Assembly (NCBI GenBank): GCA_964579305.1
Contig: CAZOGY010000051.1
Span: 1-22,919 of the forward strand
Length of the DNA: 22,919 nucleotides
Source of the DNA: JBCBWG01 sp964579305
GTDB lineage: Bacteria > Pseudomonadota > Alphaproteobacteria > Rhizobiales > Hyphomicrobiaceae
Direction of reading: 5' to 3'
Of the stretch, positions 1 through 8,802 are shown one piece after another. Every line of letters begins with the position of its first letter. The first letter of the stretch is position 1. The notes beneath the pieces are model-generated. The model was given only the letters and a program-made list of their open reading frames with translations, searched no databases and had not been told where the DNA came from. A program made the translations under genes and the position numbers.

Positions 1-3000
1 GACTACCGCGTCGCCGATCCATCGGGTGAAAGCGACACCGCGACGGTGACGTTGAGCTCCGTCTCAGGCAACGCGCCACCAATCGCCGTCGATGATGCGC
101 TTTTGGGCGATGAAGACACGGTCACCACGAACGACCTGACGCCAGGAACGGCGGGTCAAGACAGCGATGCGGACAACAACACAATCACGGTCACTCGTGT
201 CGCGACAGGCAGCACCGAAGCTGACCTTGCACCGCTGGCTGATGGCACCGGCGTCGCGACATCGATCGCTGGTTCTGATGGCGGCACTTTTACGGTGCAG
301 CCGGATGGCACTGTTGCGTTCGATCCAAACGGAGAGTTTGAAGACCTCGCCGTTGGGGAAAGCCGCACCACGCAAATCGTCTACCAGATCGACGATGGCA
401 ATGGCGGGACCGATACCGCTGTGGTCACCTATACGGTCAACGGCTTGAATGACCCGGTCACGCCGGAAGACCCAGACAATCCTGGCGTCCCACCAGGGGA
501 TCCGAACAACTACATTCCGGATCAAACTGGCGAAGATGGTACCCCGGTCACGGACTTCGACCTGACGCCGTACTTCACCGACGCCGACGCGTCGGACACG
601 ATCACGCTGTCGGTACCCACGGGTGAGTTGCCGCCAGGTCTGACGTTCGATCCGCTGACGAACACCATCAGCGGAACGCCAGACCCGGATGCCTCGCAAG
701 GTGGACCGAACGGCGATGGTGTCTATCCCATCACGGTGACCGCGACCGACAACAACGGTTCGACAATTACGACGACGGTTGATTACACGATCACGAACCC
801 GGCACCGATCGCGGAAGACGACGACCTGACGGGTGACGAGGAGACGGTCGTCAACTCGGATCTGTTCGCCGATAACGGTGCAGGGAATACGGATCGTGAT
901 CCAGACGGTGACACGTTCACGGTCACCCGCGTGGCCGCCGGCTCCGACGTGTCAGCACTTGCAGGGCTGACCGACGGGACAGGTGTGTCCGGTACAGTGG
1001 CTGGTTCGAACGGCGGACTGTTCACCGTGCAGCCCGATGGCTCGGTTGTGTTCGATCCAAATGGTGAGTTCAACGACCTAGCTGCCGGTGCGACTGAGAC
1101 GACGCAAATTGTCTACCAGATTGACGACGGGCAGGGTGGAACCGACACAGCAGTCGTGACCTACACCGTGACAGGTGTGAACGACGCGCCGAAGGTGCAG
1201 GATCCGAACAATCCTGGTGTGGAGGACCCGACGTTCGAGCTGCCAGATCTGACGAACGATGACAGTGACGCGATCACCGGCGGCACAGCCGTCGATCTCA
1301 GCCAGTACTTCTTCGATGTCGACACTGGCGATACGCTGGAGTTCACGGCGACGGGTCTGCCAGATGGCCTCTCGGTCAATCCGACGACCGGTGAGATCAC
1401 TGGCACGATTTCCGCCGATGCTTCTCAGGGCGGACCCAACAGCGATGGCGTTTGGCCAGTCACGGTTGAAGTGTTTGATGGCACCGATACCACGACGGTG
1501 ACGTTTGACTGGACGGTCAACAACCCGTCGCCGGTTGCCGAAGACGATACGCTGACGGGCGACGAGGACACGGTGGTCAACGCCGACCTGTTTGCCGATA
1601 ACGGCTCGGGTCTCGACACCGATCCGGATGGCGACACCGTCAATGTCACCCGAGTGGCCGCCGGCTCCGACGTTTCAGCGCTTGCAGGGCTGACTGACGG
1701 GACAGGTGTGTCCGCTGCGGTGACAGGCTCGAACGGCGGCACGTTCACCGTGCAGCCTGATGGCAGCGTCGCATTCGATCCGGGCGACGACTTCAACGGG
1801 CTTGGCGTCGGCGAGTCAGCGACGACTGAGATCGCCTACACCATCGACGATGGCGAAGGCGGCACGGATACGGCGACGGTTGTCTACACCGTGACGGGCG
1901 TGAACGATGCGCCGATCCCGGTTGATCCAACGCAGCCGCCGATCGACGTGACCAATCCGCCAGCGGGCGTTCCGTTTGACCCGGACACGCCGTTCACGCC
2001 GCCGGTTGATCCGCTGGATTACATCCCCGCGCAGACCGGTGAGGATGGTACGCTCGTCACGCCGCTCGACCTGACGCCGTACTTCGGCGATCCGGATGCA
2101 CCGGATGCCGTCACGCTGACCATCGACCCGGCGGACCTGCCAGCGGGCCTGACCTTCGATGGCACGCAGATCACTGGCACGCCGGACCCGGATGCCAGCC
2201 AGGGTGGCGATGATCCGATCAACGCGCCGGGGGTCTACACGATCCCGGTGACGGCGACCGATCCGTCAGGGGCAACGTTCACGACGAACGTCACCTACAC
2301 GATCACGAACCCGCCACCGGTTGCGCAGGATGATGCGTTGACTGGCGACGAAGACACGGTCGTGACGGCGGACCTGTTCGCCGACAACGGCAGCGGCGTC
2401 GACAGTGATCCTGATGGCGATACGTTCACGGTCAGCGAGATCAACGGTGATCCCGCACTTGTCGGCACGCCAGTCGCTGGCACCAACGGCGGCACGTTCA
2501 CGGCGCAGCCGGACGGCTCGGTCACGTTCGATCCGGGCGACGACTTCAACGGGCTTGGCGTCGGCGAGACGGCGACGACCGAGATCGCCTACACCATCGA
2601 CGATGGCGAAGGCGGCACGGATACGGCGACGGTTGTCTACACCGTGACGGGCGTGAACGATGCGCCGATCCCGGTTGATCCAACGCAGCCGCCGATCGAC
2701 GTGACCAATCCGCCAGCGGGCGTTCCGTTTGACCCGGACACGCCGTTCACGCCGCCGGTTGATCCGCTGGATTACATCCCCGCGCAGACCGGTGAGGATG
2801 GTACGCTCGTCACGCCGCTCGACCTGACGCCGTACTTCGGCGATCCGGATGCACCGGATGCCGTCACGCTGACCATCGACCCGGCGGACCTGCCAGCGGG
2901 CCTGACCTTCGATGGCACGCAGATCACTGGCACGCCGGACCCGGATGCCAGCCAGGGTGGCGATGATCCGATCAACGCGCCGGGGGTCTACACGATCCCG

Positions 3001-5382
3001 GTGACGGCGACCGATCCGTCAGGGGCAACGTTCACGACGAACGTCACCTACACGATCACGAACCTGCCGCCTGTGGCAAATGACGACGCCAACACCGTGT
3101 CAGAAGATGGTCCGGTGGCGACCGGCAACGTCATCACCGATGCGGTGACCGGCGATGCTGATACGGCACCCGACAGCGACCCGCTGACGGTGACGGCCGC
3201 CGATCAGAATGGCACGCCGATCACGATCGGTACGCCATTCACGGTCGCTGGCGGTGGCGTCCTCACGCTCAATGCCGACGGGAGCTATACGTTCGATCCG
3301 GGGACGTCCTACAACGGCCTCGACGACGGTGAGACCGAGGTCGAAGTCATCAACTATACGGTCGATGACGGCAACGGCGGGACTGCCGCGGCAACGCTCA
3401 CGCTGACTGTCGCAGGCGCAAACGATGCTCCAGTGATCATCGACCCGGCAAACCCGGGCGGCGATCCGGAGAACCCGAACCCGGCGGATCCGAACACGAT
3501 CATTCCGTTGCAGCGCGTGACGGACGGGCAGGACTTCTCTGGCACGCCATTGATCGACGTGTCGGCCTATGCGGCCGACCCGGACGATGAACCGATGACG
3601 TTCTCGACAACAAGTGCCCTGCCAGCCGGGCTGACGCTCAACCCGGATGGCACGGTGACCGGTGTCATCGATCGTTCCGCCAGCCAAGGCGGTGACGACC
3701 CGGCCAATAACCCAGGGGTCTACACCGTGACGGTCGACGTCTTCGATGGCGACGCAACCACGCCAATGACGCTTGTCATCGATGTGACCAACCTGCCGCC
3801 GGTCGCCAACGACGACACGAACACGCTCAGCGAGGATGGCCCCGGCATCACAGGCAACGTGATCACGGACCCGGTCTCTGGCGACGCCGATACGGCACCC
3901 GACAGCGATCCGGTCACGCTGACGGCGGCCAACCAGAACGGGACCGCGATCACGCTCGGTACGCCGTTCACGGTCGAAGGTGGCGGCGTCCTGACGCTCA
4001 ATGCGGACGGCAGCTATACCTTTGATCCGGGCACTGCGTACAATAGCCTGCCGGCTGATGCGACGGCGACGGAGGTGATCACATACACGATCACTGACGA
4101 TAATGGTGACAGCGATACCGCAACGCTGACGCTGACCATCAATGGCGTCAATGATGCTCCAGTCGCGGGCGGTCCGGACAATGATGGCGACGGAAATCCG
4201 GATGGCGGCGATGTCAAAATCGTGACGCGCGAGGACACACCGTTCTCGGGCCAGGTCATCGCGACCGACATCGACGGCGACACGCTGGTCTACGGCGGTC
4301 CAGTCAAGGGCCCGGTCAACGGCAGCGTCGTGATCAATCCGGACGGCAGCTATGTGTATACCCCGGCGCCAGATTATCACGGGACAGATCAGTTCACTGT
4401 CCTCGTTTCCGACGGCCGGGGCGGCAACGTGGAGATCACGGTCGATGTCACGATTACCCCGGTCCAGGACGCGCAGCCGGATCGTATCACCACGGTCCAA
4501 GATCAGGCGGTCAAGATCGGCGTTCTCGGCAACGACCGGTTTGCCGGTGCGGTCAAGGTCCAATCGGCGGTGGACGCCAACGGCGGTACTGTCACGGTCA
4601 ACCCGGACAATACAATCACGTTCCTGCCGACGCCGGGCTTCATTGGTGACACGGTGATCACCTACACGACCATCGACCGGTTCGGTCATACTGAAACCGC
4701 GACGGTCACGGTCACCGTGATACCGGAAGTCCCGAACCTGCTGACTGAGGTCGAAAGACCGGCGGCACCGGATCAGGCCGTCATCCAGACAGTGTCGGTT
4801 CGTCCGCCCCTGCTCGATGCAATCGGGTCCGTGCAACCACTTGGCAACACGACCGACCTTGGTGTGGACGGGATTATTCTGGAAGCCGTCAACGGTGTCA
4901 GTGGCCTCGATGGCATCGACGGGCCGAACGGTGTGTCGGGTCAGATCCGCCCATCGGTTTGGGATGCATCGGAGGTCCCACTCAGCAGGGCGCTGCAATC
5001 GACGCTGCTTAATGAGCCTGAGGGCCTGACAGGCTTCTCGCTACGGGTCGGGCTCCTCAGTGATGCGTTGGACCAGCCGGAAACTTCACAAGTGATTGTT
5101 GAATCACTCGTGCGCGACAGGCAGCTGATCATCCAGATCTCTCACACGGTGGATGCGGATGCGCCTCGGGTCGAAGCCTATCGGGTCAGTGGTGCCAACG
5201 GCCAGGCGCTTCCAGGATGGCTGAATACCGCTGGCCGAAGCCTCCTGTTGGGCGAGCGACCGGCCAACAACGAGATCCTCACGCTGGAAATTGAGGTGAT
5301 CTACGAAAACGGCACCAGCGATACGCGCACGTTCACGATTGAAACCAAGAGCGGCGAAATCCGGTCAGGCAACGCTGGCTGA
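1..5382 (+). CDS. Giant repetitive VCBS/cadherin-like and Ig-like surface protein, 3' part only
   Basis: The reading frame is open from base 1, so the true start lies outside the window; 1793 residues are visible. Two module types alternate. Type A (about 120 residues) carries the DxDGDT, NGGTFTVQPDGS and VTGVNDAP signatures of VCBS/cadherin-like tandem repeats, at about 76-455, 799-1190, 1528-1915, 2311-2668, 3064-3437 and 3796-4160, with two more divergent copies at about 4160-4720. Type B (about 100 residues) carries LPAGLTFD, GTPDPDASQGG and a final YTITN, resembling putative Ig/dystroglycan-type cadherin domains, at about 508-800, 1216-1530, 2014-2310, 2767-3063 and 3490-3795. The last ~216 residues (4735-5382) are not repetitive. 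The protein is Asp-rich, lysine-poor, and I noticed no cysteine, as is usual for secreted Ca2+-binding adhesins. No RTX nonapeptides, LPXTG motif or autotransporter barrel is visible. An adhesin or biofilm role is inferred from the family, and the export route is unknown. Confidence 0.9.
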   Translation, partial: DYRVADPSGESDTATVTLSSVSGNAPPIAVDDALLGDEDTVTTNDLTPGTAGQDSDADNNTITVTRVATGSTEADLAPLADGTGVATSIAGSDGGTFTVQPDGTVAFDPNGEFEDLAVGESRTTQIVYQIDDGNGGTDTAVVTYTVNGLNDPVTPEDPDNPGVPPGDPNNYIPDQTGEDGTPVTDFDLTPYFTDADASDTITLSVPTGELPPGLTFDPLTNTISGTPDPDASQGGPNGDGVYPITVTATDNNGSTITTTVDYTITNPAPIAEDDDLTGDEETVVNSDLFADNGAGNTDRDPDGDTFTVTRVAAGSDVSALAGLTDGTGVSGTVAGSNGGLFTVQPDGSVVFDPNGEFNDLAAGATETTQIVYQIDDGQGGTDTAVVTYTVTGVNDAPKVQDPNNPGVEDPTFELPDLTNDDSDAITGGTAVDLSQYFFDVDTGDTLEFTATGLPDGLSVNPTTGEITGTISADASQGGPNSDGVWPVTVEVFDGTDTTTVTFDWTVNNPSPVAEDDTLTGDEDTVVNADLFADNGSGLDTDPDGDTVNVTRVAAGSDVSALAGLTDGTGVSAAVTGSNGGTFTVQPDGSVAFDPGDDFNGLGVGESATTEIAYTIDDGEGGTDTATVVYTVTGVNDAPIPVDPTQPPIDVTNPPAGVPFDPDTPFTPPVDPLDYIPAQTGEDGTLVTPLDLTPYFGDPDAPDAVTLTIDPADLPAGLTFDGTQITGTPDPDASQGGDDPINAPGVYTIPVTATDPSGATFTTNVTYTITNPPPVAQDDALTGDEDTVVTADLFADNGSGVDSDPDGDTFTVSEINGDPALVGTPVAGTNGGTFTAQPDGSVTFDPGDDFNGLGVGETATTEIAYTIDDGEGGTDTATVVYTVTGVNDAPIPVDPTQPPIDVTNPPAGVPFDPDTPFTPPVDPLDYIPAQTGEDGTLVTPLDLTPYFGDPDAPDAVTLTIDPADLPAGLTFDGTQITGTPDPDASQGGDDPINAPGVYTIPVTATDPSGATFTTNVTYTITNLPPVANDDANTVSEDGPVATGNVITDAVTGDADTAPDSDPLTVTAADQNGTPITIGTPFTVAGGGVLTLNADGSYTFDPGTSYNGLDDGETEVEVINYTVDDGNGGTAAATLTLTVAGANDAPVIIDPANPGGDPENPNPADPNTIIPLQRVTDGQDFSGTPLIDVSAYAADPDDEPMTFSTTSALPAGLTLNPDGTVTGVIDRSASQGGDDPANNPGVYTVTVDVFDGDATTPMTLVIDVTNLPPVANDDTNTLSEDGPGITGNVITDPVSGDADTAPDSDPVTLTAANQNGTAITLGTPFTVEGGGVLTLNADGSYTFDPGTAYNSLPADATATEVITYTITDDNGDSDTATLTLTINGVNDAPVAGGPDNDGDGNPDGGDVKIVTREDTPFSGQVIATDIDGDTLVYGGPVKGPVNGSVVINPDGSYVYTPAPDYHGTDQFTVLVSDGRGGNVEITVDVTITPVQDAQPDRITTVQDQAVKIGVLGNDRFAGAVKVQSAVDANGGTVTVNPDNTITFLPTPGFIGDTVITYTTIDRFGHTETATVTVTVIPEVPNLLTEVERPAAPDQAVIQTVSVRPPLLDAIGSVQPLGNTTDLGVDGIILEAVNGVSGLDGIDGPNGVSGQIRPSVWDASEVPLSRALQSTLLNEPEGLTGFSLRVGLLSDALDQPETSQVIVESLVRDRQLIIQISHTVDADAPRVEAYRVSGANGQALPGWLNTAGRSLLLGERPANNEILTLEIEVIYENGTSDTRTFTIETKSGEIRSGNAG
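1777..2311 (+). repeat. Copy 1 of a near-perfect 535-bp direct repeat (753-bp period)
   Basis: This segment recurs at 2530-3064, exactly 753 bases (251 codons) downstream. By eye the only differences are at 1816, 1818 and 1827; bases 1828-2311 match 2581-3064 without a mismatch (484 bases). It covers the end of one VCBS-like module, a Pro/Asp-rich linker and one full Ig-like module. Because the period is a whole number of codons the reading frame is kept. Confidence 0.95.
2530..3064 (+). repeat. Copy 2 of the 535-bp direct repeat
   Basis: This is the second copy of 1777-2311. Similarity falls off abruptly after 3064, where the two copies read CCGCCACC and TGCCGCC, and weakens 5' of 2530. That boundary pattern suggests recent duplication or gene conversion limited to this unit, not uniform conservation of all modules. 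Confidence 0.95.
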
Positions 5383-5392
5383 CCCTGACGGC

Positions 5393-5417
5393 ACCGGCTG
5401 CGCAGTGCGCAACCGGT
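5393..5417 (+). terminator. Strong hairpin just after the giant surface protein gene
   Basis: ACCGGCTGCGC (5393-5403) pairs with GCGCAACCGGT (5407-5417) around an AGT loop, giving an 11-bp stem with one C/A mismatch. It begins 11 bases after the stop codon. No T-run follows, so it may stabilise the 3' end or act as a weak or Rho-assisted terminator. Confidence 0.5.
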
Positions 5418-5437
5418 CTGCAAATATCTAGAACCTT

Positions 5438-5474
5438 GCAACCGGGCCTTGCCGCACTGCGGCGGGGCCCGTTG
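5438..5474 (+). terminator. Second hairpin between the surface protein and permease genes
   Basis: An inner stem GCCGC-ACT-GCGGC (5451-5463) is nested in an outer AACCGGGCC / GGGCCCGTT pairing with a small bulge. There is no U-tract. Together with the hairpin at 5393-5417 it separates the two transcription units. The rest of 5475-5597 shows only the permease ribosome binding site. Confidence 0.4.
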
Positions 5475-5597
5475 CCATATCAAGACCCCGAATTGGGGGC
5501 GCCGCGGTTTAAGGTGGTTTGCGGGCGCAGCGTCCATGCCATGGCGGACCTGCGCGAGATATGTCAGTCAGCAGGGGATGATCGCGGGAGGGCACTC

Positions 5598-6830
5598 ATG
5601 TCGCAGCACGAGGCATCGCTTGTTCGGGCAATCAGCTTGCCGATGCTGGTTCTTTACGGGCTTGGCACGACGATCGGGGCCGGAATTTACGTCGTCATCG
5701 GCGCGACCGCGGAACAGGCGGGCGCCTATCTGCCCGTGGCTTTTTTGCTGGCTAGTCTGATCGCAGCGTTTTCGGCGTTGTCTTTTGCAGAGTTGGCAAC
5801 GCGCTTCCCGGTCAGTGCTGGCGAAGCCGCCTATATCGAGGCTGGACTGGGCATCCGGCAGTTATCGCTGATTACGGCATTGTTCATCGGGCTTTCCGGC
5901 GCCGTCTCGTCTGCGACGCTTCTGCAAGGTGGGGCTGGCTATCTGCATGCGCTCACGGGTGCGCCGAAAACCTTGATTTTTCTTGTGCTTCTGGCCGCTG
6001 TCGGCGCGCTTGTCAGTTGGGGCATCGCAAAGTCGATGGTGGTTGCGGCGGCATTCACGATCGCTGAGATTGTCGGCCTTGCCGCGGTGATCGCGTTGGC
6101 GCCGGCCGATCCCGTTTCGCTCGCGGCCACCGCGATTGCGCAAGCCCCACCGTTGGATGCGACCGTTGCGGCCGGCATCTCAACCGCGATCCTTCTGGCG
6201 TTTTTCGCGTTCATCGGCTTTGAGGACATGGTCAACGTGATTGAGGAGGTGCGCGAGCCGCACACCACCATGCCGCGGGCGATCATCCTGACGCTGGTTA
6301 TCACGACGGCGCTTTATATCTGGATTTCGCTGATTGCGGTCACCGTGCTGACCTCGCAAGAACTCGGCAATAGCGATGCGCCGCTTGCCCTGCTGTTTTC
6401 AAAGCTGGCCGGGGGCGGCGACGGGTTCTTGACGGCCATTGCCATTGCAGCCGTCGTGAACGGCGCGATCATTCAGTTCGTGATGGTGTCGCGCGTTCTT
6501 TACGGCATCAGCCGGATGGGCCACATTCCCGCTGAGATTGGCGCCGTGTCTGCGACGACCCATACGCCGATCCGCGCAACGATCATTGTGGGCGTCGCCG
6601 TTCTGATTATTGGGATGCTGTTTGATTTGACGGCGCTGGCAGCGACCACGTCATCCTTTACGCTTGCGGCCTTCGCTTTGGTCAACGTTGCGCTTGTGCG
6701 CATCAAGCTGCGTGGTGACCCGCACGCGGGGTTTAAGGTACCGATTGCGGTGCCGCTGCTTGGCTGTTTGACGGCGGCGGGGCTTTTGGCTTTTGAAACC
6801 GGGCGCGAAGTTCTGCGTTGGCTTGCGTGA
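5598..6830 (+). CDS. APC-superfamily amino acid/amine permease
   Basis: A polytopic transporter of 410 residues with roughly 11-12 hydrophobic segments. The glycine-rich first helix GLGTTIGAGIYVVIG (about residues 21-35) is the substrate-binding signature of the APC superfamily (AA_permease_2 type). FIGFEDMVNVIEEVREPH in the middle matches the conserved helix 6 and following loop of the family, and GISRMGHIPA the helix 8-9 region. The start is the ATG at 5598, placed after GGGAGGG at 5586-5592; the frame extends upstream to 5436 but that part is not hydrophobic and lacks the family's N-terminus. It is the first gene of a tight operon with the amidoligase (15-bp gap) and the amidotransferase-like hydrolase. 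That context suggests import of an amine or amino acid used by those enzymes, much as PuuP feeds PuuA. Substrate unknown. Confidence 0.88.
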   Translation: MSQHEASLVRAISLPMLVLYGLGTTIGAGIYVVIGATAEQAGAYLPVAFLLASLIAAFSALSFAELATRFPVSAGEAAYIEAGLGIRQLSLITALFIGLSGAVSSATLLQGGAGYLHALTGAPKTLIFLVLLAAVGALVSWGIAKSMVVAAAFTIAEIVGLAAVIALAPADPVSLAATAIAQAPPLDATVAAGISTAILLAFFAFIGFEDMVNVIEEVREPHTTMPRAIILTLVITTALYIWISLIAVTVLTSQELGNSDAPLALLFSKLAGGGDGFLTAIAIAAVVNGAIIQFVMVSRVLYGISRMGHIPAEIGAVSATTHTPIRATIIVGVAVLIIGMLFDLTALAATTSSFTLAAFALVNVALVRIKLRGDPHAGFKVPIAVPLLGCLTAAGLLAFETGREVLRWLA

Positions 6831-6845
6831 GCTGAGGGATCATCA

Positions 6846-7859
6846 ATGCGCGCGCGAACACTCTCGTTACCCCCGCGACTGCACACAGCGTCGGGCGCTG
6901 AACGGCGCGTCGGCGTCGAGCTTGAGTTCGCGGCCATTTCTGCCCGCAACGGCGCGAAGCTTGTGCAGTCGTTGTTTGGCGGTACGATTGAGGAAGAAGA
7001 CCCGCATCGCTTCCACATTAAAGGCGGGTCTTTCGGCGATTTCACATGCGAGCTTGATACGCAGTTCGCCCACCGCTCCTACGCCGAAACGGAACGCAAT
7101 TTGGCGCCGCCTGAGCCCTATTCGTTCACCGCAATGATGGGTGATTTCCAGGCGGAAATGCGCAGGATCTACGGGGAGATCAGCTCCGTCGTCGTTCCTT
7201 GCGAAATCGTCTGCCCGCCGATCGCCATCACTGCGCTGCCGCGCCTGGATGATTTGATCGAAGCGCTTGTGGCGGCCGGTGCCATGGGGACGCGGTCCAG
7301 TCCGTTCTATGCCTTTGGCGCGCAGTTGAACCCGGAGATCGCGACAGACGATCCGGCTTGGCTGACCGCCATGCTCAAAGCCTATCTCCTGGTGTCGGAT
7401 TGGCTGCGTGCCGTCATCGCGATTGATACCACGCGGCAACTGGTGGCGTTCGCCGACCCGTTCCCAAACGAATACGTGTCGAAAGTTGTCGATCCGGCCT
7501 ATTGGCCTGATCGGGCGACGCTGATGGAAGATTTCCTGGCATGGAACCCCACCCGGAACCGTGAGCTTGATCTACTGCCCCTGTTCATGACGTTCGACCC
7601 TGGGCAAGTCCGGCGCAAGGTAACCGACTTGCGCGTCAAACCGCGCCCAACCTTCCACTATCGGCTGCCGGACGCGAACTTGGGCGAACCTGGGTGGGAT
7701 ATCGTACTGGAGTGGAACCGCTGGTGCGTCGTGGAAAAACTTGCCGAGCGTCGGGAGATTTTGGACGACATGGGCCGCGATTATGCTGATCACCATCGGC
7801 AATTGATGCCGGCGCAGGACTGGGCTGTCCGCTCAAGTGAATGGCTGGTGCTGGCATGA
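6846..7859 (+). CDS. Putative amidoligase (Amidoligase_2 family, PF12224)
   Basis: This 337-residue protein fits the putative amidoligase family, which is predicted to share the glutamine-synthetase/gamma-glutamylcysteine-ligase-like fold and form amide bonds using ATP. The N-terminal strand RRVGVELEF (residues 20-28) has the paired acidic residues Glu25 and Glu27 expected of a metal/ATP site; a second acidic motif, CELDTQ, lies at 68-73. It has no signal peptide or membrane segment. GAGGG-type spacing is provided by TGAGGG at 6833-6838, eight bases before ATG 6846. The stop overlaps the start of the next gene (ATGA at 7856-7859), implying translational coupling. Pfam notes for this family describe conserved neighbourhoods with a glutamine-amidotransferase-like thiol peptidase in proteobacteria, which is the arrangement seen here. 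The acceptor and donor substrates are unknown; the family call rests on motif recognition and context. Confidence 0.8.
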   Translation: MRARTLSLPPRLHTASGAERRVGVELEFAAISARNGAKLVQSLFGGTIEEEDPHRFHIKGGSFGDFTCELDTQFAHRSYAETERNLAPPEPYSFTAMMGDFQAEMRRIYGEISSVVVPCEIVCPPIAITALPRLDDLIEALVAAGAMGTRSSPFYAFGAQLNPEIATDDPAWLTAMLKAYLLVSDWLRAVIAIDTTRQLVAFADPFPNEYVSKVVDPAYWPDRATLMEDFLAWNPTRNRELDLLPLFMTFDPGQVRRKVTDLRVKPRPTFHYRLPDANLGEPGWDIVLEWNRWCVVEKLAERREILDDMGRDYADHHRQLMPAQDWAVRSSEWLVLA

Positions 7860-8563
7860 GCGCAGAACGTCCCCGCATCGGGGTCACCACCTCTGGTGGC
7901 GGCGGCCGCTATATGTGGTGGTTTTACTGGATGTCCCTGCGCTTGATGGGGGCCAAGCCGGTGCGCCTGATCGCCCCTGTGCCGGAAGAGGAATTCGACA
8001 CGTTCGATGGATTTGTCATTGGCGGCGGCGATGACATCTCTGCGGAACTGTACGACGGCGAACCGACCCTTGACGTGCGTATCGACCCCGACCGCGATAC
8101 GATGGAGCTGGCGGTCCTGAAACACGCAGCCCCGCTTGACGTGCCCGTGCTCGGCGTTTGTCGTGGCGCACAGATGATGAACGTGTTCCGCGGCGGGAGC
8201 TTACATCAGGACGTCCGCCGCGCGTTCGATGGTGTGCCCAAGATGTGGTCGCCGCTGCCGCGCAAGACGGTCACATTTGAGAATGGGACGCGGTTGCAAG
8301 AGATCTTCGATCTCGACACGCTGCGCGTCAATAGCCTGCACCGCCAAGCGGTTGATCGGCTCGGTGCGGATTTGCGCATTGCCGCGCACGACACCTACGG
8401 GATCGTCCAAGCCATCGAGGATCCCAACGCGCACTTTTTTGCCGGCGTTCAGTGGCATCCGGAGTTCTTGATCTATCGCGCGTCGCATCGCCGGCTGTTT
8501 CGCGCCTTCATGGACGCCGTCGAATTGCAGGCCCGGACATACCCACAGCCAGAGCCAGCCTGA
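7856..8563 (+). CDS. Class-I glutamine amidotransferase-like hydrolase (peptidase C26, PuuD-like)
   Basis: A cytosolic thiol hydrolase of 235 residues. The nucleophile elbow GVCRGAQ places Cys102, and QWHPE supplies His201 and Glu203, completing the Cys-His-Glu triad of gamma-glutamyl-GABA hydrolases and related enzymes. The GGGDDI motif near the N-terminus is typical of the C26 family. It probably cleaves a gamma-glutamyl amide and is not a synthetase subunit, since no synthetase domain is attached. The start at 7856 overlaps the amidoligase stop by four bases; an alternative ATG lies five codons upstream at 7841. As the third gene of the permease-amidoligase operon it may release the product or reverse the conjugation, as PuuD does in putrescine degradation. 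Family confidence is high; physiological substrate unknown. Confidence 0.85.
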   Translation: MSAERPRIGVTTSGGGGRYMWWFYWMSLRLMGAKPVRLIAPVPEEEFDTFDGFVIGGGDDISAELYDGEPTLDVRIDPDRDTMELAVLKHAAPLDVPVLGVCRGAQMMNVFRGGSLHQDVRRAFDGVPKMWSPLPRKTVTFENGTRLQEIFDLDTLRVNSLHRQAVDRLGADLRIAAHDTYGIVQAIEDPNAHFFAGVQWHPEFLIYRASHRRLFRAFMDAVELQARTYPQPEPA

Positions 8564-8675
8564 TCTGCCGCGATTGGCCGGGCGGTGACTTTGCCGACGC
8601 GGGCTTTGTTGGCAGGCAGTCATGCACAGCAGAAGCGCGTCAAGTTTTGATGCTCCGTGATCTATCTTGCGGACC

Positions 8676-8698
8676 GGAATGTTATAAAATAACAATGC
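8676..8698 (+). promoter_or_regulatory. Zur-type operator upstream of the zinc importer operon
   Basis: The core TGTTATAAAATAACA (8680-8694) is a perfect inverted repeat, two 6-base arms around AAA. It closely resembles known Zur boxes of proteobacteria, such as the E. coli znu operator with its ATGTTATAATAT core. A possible promoter, TTGCGG (8667-8672) and TAACAA (8690-8695) with a 17-base spacer, would be covered by the site, consistent with repression when zinc is plentiful. The remaining bases of 8564-8802 show no gene. Confidence 0.8.
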
Positions 8699-8802
8699 GC
8701 GCTTGAACGCATGCCAGCGGTTGCCGTCATGACGCTCGCAGGGCTGCGCGGCTGCGGCATAGCTCGCGCGGGCAGTCAGGGGCGCCGATCGGAGAGGGCG
8801 GC

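Noticed and set aside
64..699. 211-codon minus-strand frame
   Set aside because: Antisense shadow of the same repeat modules; similar frames recur wherever the repeats recur.
1777..3064. CRISPR-like or mobile-element explanation for the direct repeats
   Set aside because: The units are coding, in frame and hundreds of bases long, without spacers, terminal inverted repeats or transposase.
3100..4998. 632-codon open frame on the minus strand within the surface protein gene
   Set aside because: It mirrors the repetitive, Asp/Thr-rich codons of the plus-strand gene; the translation is Arg/Asp/Val-rich, low in hydrophobic core patterns and lacks a start signal.
1..5382. RTX toxin or S-layer interpretation of the giant protein
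   Set aside because: No GGxGxD nonapeptides and no S-layer anchor were visible in the available part; VCBS and Ig-like modules explain the repeats.
5436..5597. Upstream in-frame extension of the permease gene
   Set aside because: It runs through a strong hairpin, lacks a ribosome binding site and adds residues unlike the family; ATG 5598 is better.
6867..7439. 190-codon minus-strand frame across the amidoligase gene
   Set aside because: The plus-strand product has family motifs, RBS and operon coupling; the antisense frame has none.
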